Shown piece after piece: positions 8,772 through 16,356 of a stretch of 64,000 nucleotides of DNA (positions are counted from its first letter, which is position 1; each line of letters begins with the position of its first letter). This DNA comes from Butyricimonas synergistica DSM 23225 (GTDB taxonomy: Bacteria; Bacteroidota; Bacteroidia; Bacteroidales; Marinifilaceae): assembly GCF_000379665.1 (NCBI RefSeq), contig NZ_KB903359.1, positions 1,517,340-1,581,339 of the forward strand, written 5' to 3'. The notes beneath the pieces are model-generated. The model did no database searches and had not been told where the DNA came from. It saw nothing but the letters and a program-made list of their open reading frames with translations. The translations under genes were made by a program, and so were the position numbers.

Positions 8772-9929
8772 TTAATCGTATATTAAATATTTTTCCCTTA
8801 CTCCCATAAACTTAGCCACGTCTTCCCGCCAACCCGCACGAATTTCTTCTTCTGTCTTTCCTTCCGTGATCTGTTGCCGCACACGGGTGTTTCCCACGAG
8901 TTTATCAAACAAGGCATTAAAAAATGGCTCCTTCCCCTCGTACTTCTCGTAAGCCAGCAATAACCACACCAAATTCAATCGTTTCATTCCTAATATAGTG
9001 CCGTATTCACCTTCCAAATCCATTCCGTGGCAAGTCTTTCCGGCACATTTCGGGGTCATACTCATTCCCTTGATCGGTCGGGGAACATAACTATACGGCA
9101 TATCCTTCAAGTCGGGATGCCCGAATACTTGAAAAGGACACAACGTACCCCGTCCCTCGTTGACTGCCGTACCCTCGAAAAAACAAGTCGACGAGTAAAG
9201 CATCACGGAAACCGAATCCGGCAGATTCGGGGAAGGAGCATCAGGCAAAGCCACGGGTTGCTCCCGTTTCCATCCCTCGCAGGGGACAACGGTCAAATCA
9301 CACTTCACTTGCCCCTTCAACCATCCCTCTCCATTAATCATTTTCGCGTACTCGCCTATCGTCATCCCGTACACCACGGGCACGGGATGCATCCCCACGA
9401 AAGACACGCACTCCTTTTCCAGCACGGGACCATCCACGTAGAAAGCATTCGGGTTCGGACGATCCATCACCACCAACGGTATTCCCTGTTCGGCACAAGC
9501 CTCCATCACGTAATGTAACGTCGACAAATAAGTATAGAAACGAACACCAACATCCTGTATATCAAAAACCATCACCTCGATATCTTTCAAATCAGCAGGT
9601 TGAGGCTTCTTATTCTTCCCGTAAAGTGACACGATAGGCAAACCGGTAGCCGCATCCGTGTGGTTCTTAACCGTCTCTCCGGCATCAGCCGTTCCCCGGA
9701 AACCATGTTCAGGCGCAAAAACCCGAAGAACATCCACACCTTGTGCCCGCAAGAAATCAACACCATGTTGTTCTCCCACACGCGACGTATGATTTGCCAC
9801 TACACCGACTTTCTTGCCTAACAGCAAATTCTGATACGTCTCGTAACACTCAATCCCATTCCGAATATTCACGGAAATAGCATCCGTACATGCGGATGCT
9901 ATCACTAAAATTAAAATCAAATATTTCAT
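8772..9929 (-). CDS. DUF1343 / NamZ-like exo-beta-N-acetylmuramidase
   Basis: A 385-residue protein of the DUF1343 family, whose characterised members (NamZ, GH171) remove terminal N-acetylmuramic acid from peptidoglycan fragments. Conserved stretches seen: GKKVGVVANHTSRV, FAPEHGFRG, DAGETV, VFDIQDVGVRFYTY, VVMDRPNPN, DGPVLE and NEGRGT. The N terminus is a hydrophobic export signal with a cysteine at residue 14, a weak lipobox (IASAC), so it is periplasmic or lipid-anchored. It lies 3 bp downstream of the DUF4837 gene, so the two are probably co-transcribed. Cell-wall salvage or turnover is the likely role. Confidence 0.88.
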   Translation of the reverse strand: MKYLILILVIASACTDAISVNIRNGIECYETYQNLLLGKKVGVVANHTSRVGEQHGVDFLRAQGVDVLRVFAPEHGFRGTADAGETVKNHTDAATGLPIVSLYGKNKKPQPADLKDIEVMVFDIQDVGVRFYTYLSTLHYVMEACAEQGIPLVVMDRPNPNAFYVDGPVLEKECVSFVGMHPVPVVYGMTIGEYAKMINGEGWLKGQVKCDLTVVPCEGWKREQPVALPDAPSPNLPDSVSVMLYSSTCFFEGTAVNEGRGTLCPFQVFGHPDLKDMPYSYVPRPIKGMSMTPKCAGKTCHGMDLEGEYGTILGMKRLNLVWLLLAYEKYEGKEPFFNALFDKLVGNTRVRQQITEGKTEEEIRAGWREDVAKFMGVREKYLIYD

Positions 9930-9932
9930 CGA

Positions 9933-10973
9933 CTATTTCTTTGTTTCCTGCTTCTGATCCTTTTCCTGGAAATCGATTACCATCGTGTTCAGTATAGCTT
10001 CCACTTGTTTTATCATATCCCGCTTCTTCTCATTCGGGTAATAAACGTATCCCATCATGTAGATCACCCGTTGATGTTCCTCGTCCAACACCACGTTCAA
10101 CACGAAAGGTCCTGCCATGAAATCATTAACAACAGTCCACAATCCCCGTAGCAGCATGGCATAATGCCCGTTGTACTGATATTGCACGAAAGTATAAGGG
10201 ATCTCGGTGTCCAGCGCCATATACGATCCATTCCGAGGTCCAGGAATATACTTTTGCAACTCCTCGTTCACTCGATCCACGATAATGACATGATTAAACT
10301 GACTCTCGTCCTCGTACTTTTCCGTGAAGAAGATAATACCCTTACTATCCTTCTGCGTTTCGCTCGAAATCCAGACGAAATCCGTGGTATCTTTATTGAC
10401 GTAATACCCGGTCGGACAATACAACAACATATCGTACTTCTTCTTGAACAAATTAAAAATACGCGTATCCGCCGTTCTCTTGTAAATAGAAACCAATCTA
10501 TCCCGCTCCGCTTTCGCGTAAATACCCAATATCTTCAATTTGTTTTCCTCGAACAACTGTATCGCCTTTTTGTTATTCGGGGCAACAATCTTGATAAACT
10601 TCTGCGTCTTTGCCCACGGGCTATCCACGTACTGCACGTACGAGGAATCGACGGTCGGGGAAATCCTGACTTGCAACACGTTCCGGTGTCCCTTCATATT
10701 TTTGTCAAAATATATCTCGGGTAAGTTCAGCACATCCATGATCGGCTCTGCCTGCGGCAAGCCATCCTGCTCCTGCCCGAAGAAAGCCTTTATCGTATCA
10801 CCGACGGGACCGTCCCACACGTTCTTCTCGGCAATCACCAATACCTGATTAATCTTACCTGACACAGCAGGTATTAAATTCTTCGTGGTATTCTTACAAG
10901 AACCCAGCGCAAGAAACAATGCCAATACAATTGAAAATTGAACATTGAAAATTGAAAATGAACGTCTTATCAT
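9933..10973 (-). CDS. DUF4837 family lipoprotein
   Basis: A 346-residue Bacteroidales lipoprotein of unknown function. The signal peptide ends LFLALGSC with lipidated Cys26. The mature part shows features of the DUF4837 family (QVLVIAEKNVWDGPVGDTI near the start, WTVVNDFMAGPFV, YVYYPNEKKRDM near the end). Codons 5-15 (SFSIFNVQFSI) are encoded by the intergenic TTTCAAT repeat at 10929-10960, so the signal sequence appears partly built from repeat DNA. The start at 10973 is the only ATG upstream of the hydrophobic core. Confidence 0.83.
   Translation of the reverse strand: MIRRSFSIFNVQFSIVLALFLALGSCKNTTKNLIPAVSGKINQVLVIAEKNVWDGPVGDTIKAFFGQEQDGLPQAEPIMDVLNLPEIYFDKNMKGHRNVLQVRISPTVDSSYVQYVDSPWAKTQKFIKIVAPNNKKAIQLFEENKLKILGIYAKAERDRLVSIYKRTADTRIFNLFKKKYDMLLYCPTGYYVNKDTTDFVWISSETQKDSKGIIFFTEKYEDESQFNHVIIVDRVNEELQKYIPGPRNGSYMALDTEIPYTFVQYQYNGHYAMLLRGLWTVVNDFMAGPFVLNVVLDEEHQRVIYMMGYVYYPNEKKRDMIKQVEAILNTMVIDFQEKDQKQETKK
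10929..10960. repeat. GAAAATT-type repeat inside a signal peptide coding region
   Basis: Four ATTGAAA/AACATTG words on the plus strand, read on the minus strand as TTTTCAA codons within the DUF4837 signal peptide. Confidence 0.7.
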
Positions 10974-10978
10974 AAACC

Positions 10979-11020
10979 AATCACTTAATCGTAAATCACT
11001 AAATCACAAATCACTAAAAT
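10979..11020. repeat. AATCACTAAATC-type intergenic repeat
   Basis: Copies of AATCACTTAATCGTAAATCACTAAATC fill the 40-bp gap between the DUF4837 and DUF3108 genes; same word family as 1141-1208. Confidence 0.6.
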
Positions 11021-11775
11021 TTACTGTTTGCCTCGTCCAAAATTCCCTTCACCGAACCCACGAGAATCTTTGCCTCGACCATCACGGGAATCCTGTACTC
11101 GTCGTTACTTACCCATACCTTCATATTCTCCCCGCCTTTGAATACATCCCCGGCGACAAGCAGGGGCGAAAACACGTAACACTGCCTGCGCCCGCTATCT
11201 GTCTTCACCTTTTCCAACCCGAGATAACGGATATACAAATCGTATATCTTATCGTCCAGCAATATGCGTATCGGGATCATATCCCCCTTCTTGTACTTGT
11301 CAAAATCCAGTTCCCGGGCTCTCCATGCCACGGACAGCATATTATACGTGTCCGGTTGCAAAGCGATCGTATCCTTGCGCTGATATTTCCCGATTTTATG
11401 GATATCGGCAAGAATCCGGTTACTGTCATAATCCCACACGTAGTCGAACGTCTTGTGATAATTCCCCTCGTGAGCTTTCCGGGAAAACTCGTAAGGCATA
11501 TACGTCACGCTATCGTGGTGGGAAATCAATGTATCGCGCAACTTGAACACCCAATCCCATGAGGGACTGGAATATCCCACGGCAAACACCTCTTCTGCAT
11601 CCGGGTACTTGTCGGAAGACTTCACGGACATCTCCACCGTACCGGCATTTATCCAGATAAAGCCCCAATTGTAATATCCCCTGTAAGTCAGTTTCTCTAT
11701 TACATTGGGCAGCTTCCTCTGCGAAATGGCAGGCAGGCTAACGAATAAGGTCAATATCAGTATAATTATTCTCAT
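11014..11775 (-). CDS. DUF3108 domain-containing protein
   Basis: A 253-residue exported protein. The N terminus MRIIILILTLFVSLPAIS is a signal peptide cleaved near AIS-QR. The body matches DUF3108: YNWGFIWINAGTVEMSV, the central DSVTYMPYEFSRKAHEG, and WRARELDF followed by RILLDDKIYDLYIRYLG. The family has no firm biochemical role. Its start overlaps the stop of the Ig-like gene by 4 bp (ATGA), so it is translationally coupled to it. Start at 11775. Confidence 0.86.
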   Translation of the reverse strand: MRIIILILTLFVSLPAISQRKLPNVIEKLTYRGYYNWGFIWINAGTVEMSVKSSDKYPDAEEVFAVGYSSPSWDWVFKLRDTLISHHDSVTYMPYEFSRKAHEGNYHKTFDYVWDYDSNRILADIHKIGKYQRKDTIALQPDTYNMLSVAWRARELDFDKYKKGDMIPIRILLDDKIYDLYIRYLGLEKVKTDSGRRQCYVFSPLLVAGDVFKGGENMKVWVSNDEYRIPVMVEAKILVGSVKGILDEANSKF

Positions 11776-13688
11776 CTATTGCTTCTATTTCTCCTGTTAT
11801 CCTTGTTGTCTACATTCTTCTTTTTACTCGGGTCTTCTCTCTTATACGTTTTGCTCGCGTCAAATTCCTGCTCTACATCGAAATTTTTCTTTAAATTAAT
11901 TTCCACGGGCAGATATTTTATTTCCTCGGGCTGAATACGCTTCATGTAATTACCCGTATCCCATTTCTTGTTACCGTTCCGGTCAATGATTCCCCGGATC
12001 ATATATTTTCCCTCGTTCAGGTAATCGAACGTTACCTTTCCGTCCTTGTCTATCCATCTCTCGTCCAAAACTTTCACATCCTTATCTCCCTGGTAAAGCT
12101 GGATAATCACCGGAGTTTCGGCGTTCTTCACCTGCACGAAAATCTTCCCGTACTCCTCTTCTGCCTTCGTCTTGAACGTTTTCTCGATCTTGTTGTTATA
12201 TAGCCCGTAGATACTATATATTCCCATAGAATCGACCGTCAGCATATACTCGGTTTCCGGTTTCCACTTCTTCTCCAACTCGTACCTGCGAATCTTCAAA
12301 CTATCGTGTTTCATCGTGAAGTCGGTCGGTGTCCATATCGTGTCCACCTTCTCGAACAACTGGATATTCTTCAACCCTTCCTCTCGTATCGGTCGGTCAA
12401 ACTCGAATCGGATACCCTTGTTCAAATCAACCGTTCCGCCAACCCCGACATTCACTTCCATAAACTTGATCTCCGGGATCGAGTCCTGATCTTTCTTACG
12501 TTTACCCTTGGGTTCCGGTTTATCCTTGAAATAGAAACGAGTCGTGTCAACAAAAAGTTCCCGTTTCCCGAGAGAATCCGTACGTAAATAAGTTGCGAAA
12601 GCGGTCAACGAGTCAATCTTGTACACTAACGAGTCCTTTATCCACAACTGTATCGTGTCCCGTCCTGCCGAACGTTCTTCGATAAACCAATCGCCTTGAT
12701 CTTCCTTGTCCAGCAAATGTACCCCGCGCAAACGCACGTTCAACTGGTTATCCGCGGGAATACTGAATATAAAATCCAACCGTTCCCTCTCCTTGCGGTC
12801 TTTATCCACCAAATATAATTGAGTTTTCTCCTCGTTGAACATCGGGATAAACAAATTACTTGGTCCGAAAGCCGTGTAATCCCTTCGCACAATCGTGTCT
12901 TTCGACAACACCTTCAACTCCATTCCTTTTTTCGTCCGGCGTCCTTCCACGACCATCGTATCCGGATGTATCGTATCATACACGACCATGGGGAATGATA
13001 CGGTTGTCACCAACGAGTCAATAAAACCGACTTTCTCCTCCTCGGGCAAAAACTTATTATCCCGGTTCGCATCGTCGATAGCCAACACCCGGTAAGTCGT
13101 GTTCTTGATATTCGTCACCCGGAACATTCCCGCACTATCCGTCCGAGCCACGTAGTTCGGCAATTCCGATATTGCCGCCGAATCCGCATGATTCTCGTAG
13201 AACAACACCATAGCCCCCAACACGGGCAACTGCGATTCCATATCGATCACCTGTCCCGACAATTCCATGGAATCCAATTGTGGTCCCGTGGAAAACACGT
13301 AACGATAAAAACCTAACGGGTTCGCCTCGTTATTATCCACGATGGCATCCGCGAAATCCAAAGTGTATGTCGTTTCAGGCTTCAACGAGTCCTGAAAAGT
13401 CACCCGCACGTATTTTCCCCGCAAACTGACCCTCGCCTTCTTCTTCGCCGGGGGCGACATCACGAATTTATTGTTAATCTCCTTGAGCTGTACATACTCG
13501 TTGAAATATATATCTATATACTTTCCTTTGAAATTCGTTGAGAATGATTCCGGAACCTCCTTGATTACCTTGGGCGGAGTCGTGTCCTTCTCCCCACCTT
13601 CCGGGTATCCCCGGTTCGCGCAAGCATAAATAACCAACGCTGTAACAACTGCAACAAAACAGAATCCATTCCAAAAAATCTTATTCAT
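11772..13688 (-). CDS. Ig-like domain-containing lipoprotein (Big_5 type)
   Basis: A 638-residue lipoprotein. The signal peptide ends VIYACANRG, with Cys23 as lipidation site. It then shows DTTPPKVIKEVPES, the typical opening of the Big_5-type Ig-like domain in Bacteroidetes, with SPPAKKKARVSLRGKYVRVTF and KPETTYTLDF. A carboxypeptidase-regulatory-like region (LSGQVIDMESQLPVLGA) follows, then further beta domains and a basic Asn/Arg-rich tail. Function is unknown; a surface or periplasmic structural role is inferred. A -7 box lies 24-31 bp upstream. First gene of an apparent operon with DUF3108. Confidence 0.84.
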   Translation of the reverse strand: MNKIFWNGFCFVAVVTALVIYACANRGYPEGGEKDTTPPKVIKEVPESFSTNFKGKYIDIYFNEYVQLKEINNKFVMSPPAKKKARVSLRGKYVRVTFQDSLKPETTYTLDFADAIVDNNEANPLGFYRYVFSTGPQLDSMELSGQVIDMESQLPVLGAMVLFYENHADSAAISELPNYVARTDSAGMFRVTNIKNTTYRVLAIDDANRDNKFLPEEEKVGFIDSLVTTVSFPMVVYDTIHPDTMVVEGRRTKKGMELKVLSKDTIVRRDYTAFGPSNLFIPMFNEEKTQLYLVDKDRKERERLDFIFSIPADNQLNVRLRGVHLLDKEDQGDWFIEERSAGRDTIQLWIKDSLVYKIDSLTAFATYLRTDSLGKRELFVDTTRFYFKDKPEPKGKRKKDQDSIPEIKFMEVNVGVGGTVDLNKGIRFEFDRPIREEGLKNIQLFEKVDTIWTPTDFTMKHDSLKIRRYELEKKWKPETEYMLTVDSMGIYSIYGLYNNKIEKTFKTKAEEEYGKIFVQVKNAETPVIIQLYQGDKDVKVLDERWIDKDGKVTFDYLNEGKYMIRGIIDRNGNKKWDTGNYMKRIQPEEIKYLPVEINLKKNFDVEQEFDASKTYKREDPSKKKNVDNKDNRRNRSNR

Positions 13689-13711
13689 AGCTCTTCCAAA
13701 TATTAACCTTA

Positions 13712-13719
13712 CAAAACTA
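13712..13719 (-). promoter_or_regulatory. -7 box TAGTTTTG upstream of Ig-like lipoprotein gene
   Basis: On the minus strand TAGTTTTG fits TAnnTTTG, 24 bp from the start codon. No clear TTG at 19-21 bp spacing, hence moderate confidence. Confidence 0.4.
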
Positions 13720-13769
13720 GGGAAAAAAAGCTAAAATCCTTTCAATTTTAAATTTAAGATTTCAGTTTT

Positions 13770-14489
13770 TTAGATTTTACCGGCTTTACCGAGACAAGCG
13801 ACACTGCACCTTACCCCTTCCACTTTCCGCAACTCGGCTAAACAAGCCCTCGTGGTGGCACCACTCGTGAGCACATCATCCACCAACAACACGTGGCACC
13901 CTCGCAACCGCCCGGCATCTTTCAAGGTGAACGCCTTCTTCACGTTATCGGCTCGCTCTTCCCGGTTCAATCCCGTCTGCGAACAAGTATTCACCACCCG
14001 TTCCAGCACATCCGGCTCAACCTTTATCCCTAATTCCTCTGCAATCCCCGTGCCAATCGCCAAAGACTGATTGAATCCCCGCTCCTTTTCCCGTGCCGGA
14101 TGCAACGGTACCGGGACAACACAATCGATCTCGTGTCCCGCGCCAATCCTCGCCCCCAGCATCCGTCCCGCCCAGACTCCCAATTCTCGCCGGGACTTGT
14201 ATTTTATAGCGTATATTAATCGATGAAAATCACTCTCCCGGTTGTAAGTAAACAACCAAAATATATTCTCCGCCCCCACAATCTCCTTCATTTTCTCGTC
14301 CGCTCCTTCATCCGCCCCCTCGTTCAACGGCATCCGACACAAACACCCTGAGCACATGAACCGTTCTCCACGTACCAACACATCACCACACACCACGCAA
14401 AGCCTCGGAAACAACAATCCAACCCCCGACCGCAAATAATCCAAAAATATCTCCCAAAACCTCTTGATCACAAATCCAAAATCTTTCAA
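13770..14489 (-). CDS. ComF family phosphoribosyltransferase-like protein
   Basis: A 239-residue ComF-type protein. The N-terminal zinc-ribbon-like cysteines are CVVC near residues 31-34 and CSGC near 46-49. The C-terminal half is a type I PRTase fold with VPVPLHPAREKERGFNQS and the PRPP loop LLVDDVLTSGATT. Such proteins take part in DNA uptake in naturally competent bacteria; in Bacteroidetes their role is untested. It lies between the Ig-like lipoprotein and the TonB-like gene on the same strand. Confidence 0.92.
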   Translation of the reverse strand: MKDFGFVIKRFWEIFLDYLRSGVGLLFPRLCVVCGDVLVRGERFMCSGCLCRMPLNEGADEGADEKMKEIVGAENIFWLFTYNRESDFHRLIYAIKYKSRRELGVWAGRMLGARIGAGHEIDCVVPVPLHPAREKERGFNQSLAIGTGIAEELGIKVEPDVLERVVNTCSQTGLNREERADNVKKAFTLKDAGRLRGCHVLLVDDVLTSGATTRACLAELRKVEGVRCSVACLGKAGKI

Positions 14490-14515
14490 TCGTAAATCAT
14501 AAATCGTAAATTCCC
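14480..14515. repeat. AATCGTAAATC intergenic repeat
   Basis: CTTTCAATCGTAAATCATAAATCGTAAATT occupies the gap upstream of the ComF start; same family as 10979-11020 and 42280-42333. Confidence 0.55.
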
Positions 14516-14523
14516 AATTCCCT

Positions 14524-15285
14524 TCATTGTTTCACGAAATTATAAGTAATCGTCCCCGCCTGTCTCTCCGGCGCTTTGGCATCCGCGTTAAATTCCGAAC
14601 GCAACGCCGCTTCCACCGCCACCTCACGCAAATTACTATCCGTGTCGGAATCTTTATCCACCACTTCAGCCTTCACCACCCGTCCCCTTGGGTTGACCAC
14701 CACGGCAACAACCACCTTCCCCCCGAATTCACACTTGTAAACCGGGATAGGCAAATACGTTTTGTAACGTCCCTTGATATTATACGACACGCTACTCTTC
14801 CCCACGTACACCGTGGATTGCAACGAATCCAACATCCGTTGTTGCTGATCTTTTTTAAACCGGACACTATCCTCCTTGAAATGTTTATTCTTCTCCGCCT
14901 TGTAACGATCCCCGTAATCTCCCCGCAATTCCTCCTGTATCTCGTTAATATACTCCTCAATCCGCTCGTGGGACTCCGTCGCCTCACTCCTTTTCACCAC
15001 ATCCTCGTTCACCGCCATCGAGCGCAACATCCTGCTCACCTCCTCATCCGCCGCCTGCCGGGCGATTTCTTCTTTCTTCTTCATCTCCTCCTGCTGTTGT
15101 TGCACAATCTCCGGCTCCGGCATATCCAACTCGATCTCCATCTCCACGTGATTCTCCAACCGCGAAATCCCCATACTCACCAAGCAAATCGCCAGCACCA
15201 AGTGAAAAATCACCGTCCCCATCACCCCGTGGCGGTGTTCATCCAACCACCGCAGGCAAACTCTCTTCGCAACATACTTGATCAT
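14524..15285 (-). CDS. TonB-family energy transducer-like protein
   Basis: A 253-residue protein with a cytoplasmic N terminus, one transmembrane helix near residues 19-40, a long charged Gln/Glu/Lys-rich linker (about 50-165, coiled-coil-like rather than proline-rich) and a TonB C-terminal domain (about 170-253: YLPIPVYKCEFGGKVVVAVVVNPRGRVVKAEV, ending AGTITYNF). It could couple the proton motive force to SusC-type receptors, or act in a Tol/gliding-like role; the acidic linker instead of a Pro-rich one makes the exact class uncertain. Confidence 0.82.
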   Translation of the reverse strand: MIKYVAKRVCLRWLDEHRHGVMGTVIFHLVLAICLVSMGISRLENHVEMEIELDMPEPEIVQQQQEEMKKKEEIARQAADEEVSRMLRSMAVNEDVVKRSEATESHERIEEYINEIQEELRGDYGDRYKAEKNKHFKEDSVRFKKDQQQRMLDSLQSTVYVGKSSVSYNIKGRYKTYLPIPVYKCEFGGKVVVAVVVNPRGRVVKAEVVDKDSDTDSNLREVAVEAALRSEFNADAKAPERQAGTITYNFVKQ

Positions 15286-15293
15286 ATATCACA

Positions 15294-16205
15294 TCATAAT
15301 TCATTAATCTCATCAATTGGCAGCCCGGTAAGATCTGAAATATCTGCCGCGAACATTCCTTTTGATTTCAATTTCCGGGCAATGTCCAACGCTTTCTTTT
15401 TCTCGCCTTTTTCCAGCCCTTCCTCCAATCCTTCCATCCGTCCTTCTAGTCGTCCTTCTAGTCGCCCTTCTAGTCGTCCCTCCTCTCGTTCCGTGTAAAT
15501 GTTGCTCCGCAGAATTACCACGTTATCCAGGTGACGGTAATAGGCTTCCAACTCCGCTTTGCTGAGTTTGTCGAGTTGCAAGCGTGCCCGTGCTTCTTGA
15601 AGTCCCGGGGCTGTTGCGTCGTCTGGAATTTCGCCCGTGTTCAGGAAGTAAATCCATTGCTCCAGGGGTACTTTCGACCACCTGTTGAAATCGTTTACCC
15701 GCAGGATATAATATTCCGGGTAAAGTTGGCTAACCTCGTCGACCTCGAATCTTTGGCGTTGAAACGGCGAAAGGCGCAACAACTCGTTGTTATGTAACCC
15801 GCGGAATTCCGTTTTACCATGGTACACGAAATCAGTGCCGCATCCCAAGTTGAAATAAACGATGTTGATGCTATAAATTTTACGGATATCGTCGTATCCC
15901 CCTCCTCGATTTATATATTCCGTGACCAGTTTCGAGGTTCCGAAAAGCATTCGTTGAAAATAAGCGTATTCCGTGTTATTCTGTATCTCGAATAATAACA
16001 AGGTGCCCTTGCTGTCCTCTGCAAGCAAATCCACCCGGTTGTACTTGTCAAACTCGCTTTCTTGGTTACTCTCGCTTTCCAGTAACTTGCAGATCGTGAT
16101 TTTCTCCCCCATAAGCGTGGTCATAAGTCCTTCCAGTACCGAGAAGTTTGCCTTGTCGCGGAGCAGGCGCTTCATCGCCCAATCAAAACGAATATAATTT
16201 GCCAT
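15294..16205 (-). CDS. Rpn family recombination-promoting nuclease / putative transposase
   Basis: A 303-residue PD-(D/E)XK nuclease of the Rpn type. The N-terminal domain shows FDWAMKRLL, the catalytic Asp in YNRVDLLAED and the E-x-Q motif in LLLFEIQNN, then FQRMLFGTSKLVTEYI. Rpn proteins are DNases linked to RecA-independent recombination. The C terminus has a four-fold RLEG/RMEG tetrapeptide repeat (about residues 243-260) encoded by 12-bp tandem DNA repeats. It stands alone with its own -7 box at 16228-16235. Families like this occur in many copies per Bacteroidales genome. Confidence 0.9.
   Translation of the reverse strand: MANYIRFDWAMKRLLRDKANFSVLEGLMTTLMGEKITICKLLESESNQESEFDKYNRVDLLAEDSKGTLLLFEIQNNTEYAYFQRMLFGTSKLVTEYINRGGGYDDIRKIYSINIVYFNLGCGTDFVYHGKTEFRGLHNNELLRLSPFQRQRFEVDEVSQLYPEYYILRVNDFNRWSKVPLEQWIYFLNTGEIPDDATAPGLQEARARLQLDKLSKAELEAYYRHLDNVVILRSNIYTEREEGRLEGRLEGRLEGRMEGLEEGLEKGEKKKALDIARKLKSKGMFAADISDLTGLPIDEINEL
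15441..15488. repeat. 12-bp tandem repeat encoding RLEG units
   Basis: Three near-identical 12-bp units (TCCTTCTAGTCG and one variant) and a fourth diverged unit, in frame within the Rpn-type nuclease gene. Unit loss or gain keeps the frame. Confidence 0.75.
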
Positions 16206-16227
16206 ACCTGTCGTGTTTTACTACAAG

Positions 16228-16235
16228 CAAAGATA
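16228..16235 (-). promoter_or_regulatory. -7 box TATCTTTG upstream of Rpn gene
   Basis: Minus-strand TATCTTTG fits TAnnTTTG and lies 22 bp before the start codon at 16205. Confidence 0.5.
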
Positions 16236-16306
16236 CAATTTTTTTCCTATTCCGTTATCACCGCAAGGAGAAACATGTTTAAACAAGGCACTCGAAAACA
16301 ATAGAA

Positions 16307-16330
16307 GCTGTGCCAACATTGTGACACAGC
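16307..16330 (-). terminator. Possible terminator after the DUF4998-like gene
   Basis: On the minus strand GCTGTG and CACAGC form a 6-bp stem around a 12-nt loop, followed by TTCTATTGTTTT. It lies just beyond the end of the uptake locus. The stem is short. Confidence 0.4.
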
Positions 16331-16356
16331 CTCCAAGCACACTACAACTAATTTTT

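Noticed and set aside
15441-15488. CRISPR-like direct repeats
   Set aside because: The 12-bp units are contiguous, without spacers, and are in frame in a nuclease gene.
14527-15498. A 323-codon frame opposite the TonB-like gene, His/Leu-rich
   Set aside because: It mirrors the Gln/Glu-rich linker of the TonB-like protein and ends in a PSSRPSSR repeat that is the antisense of the RLEG repeat.
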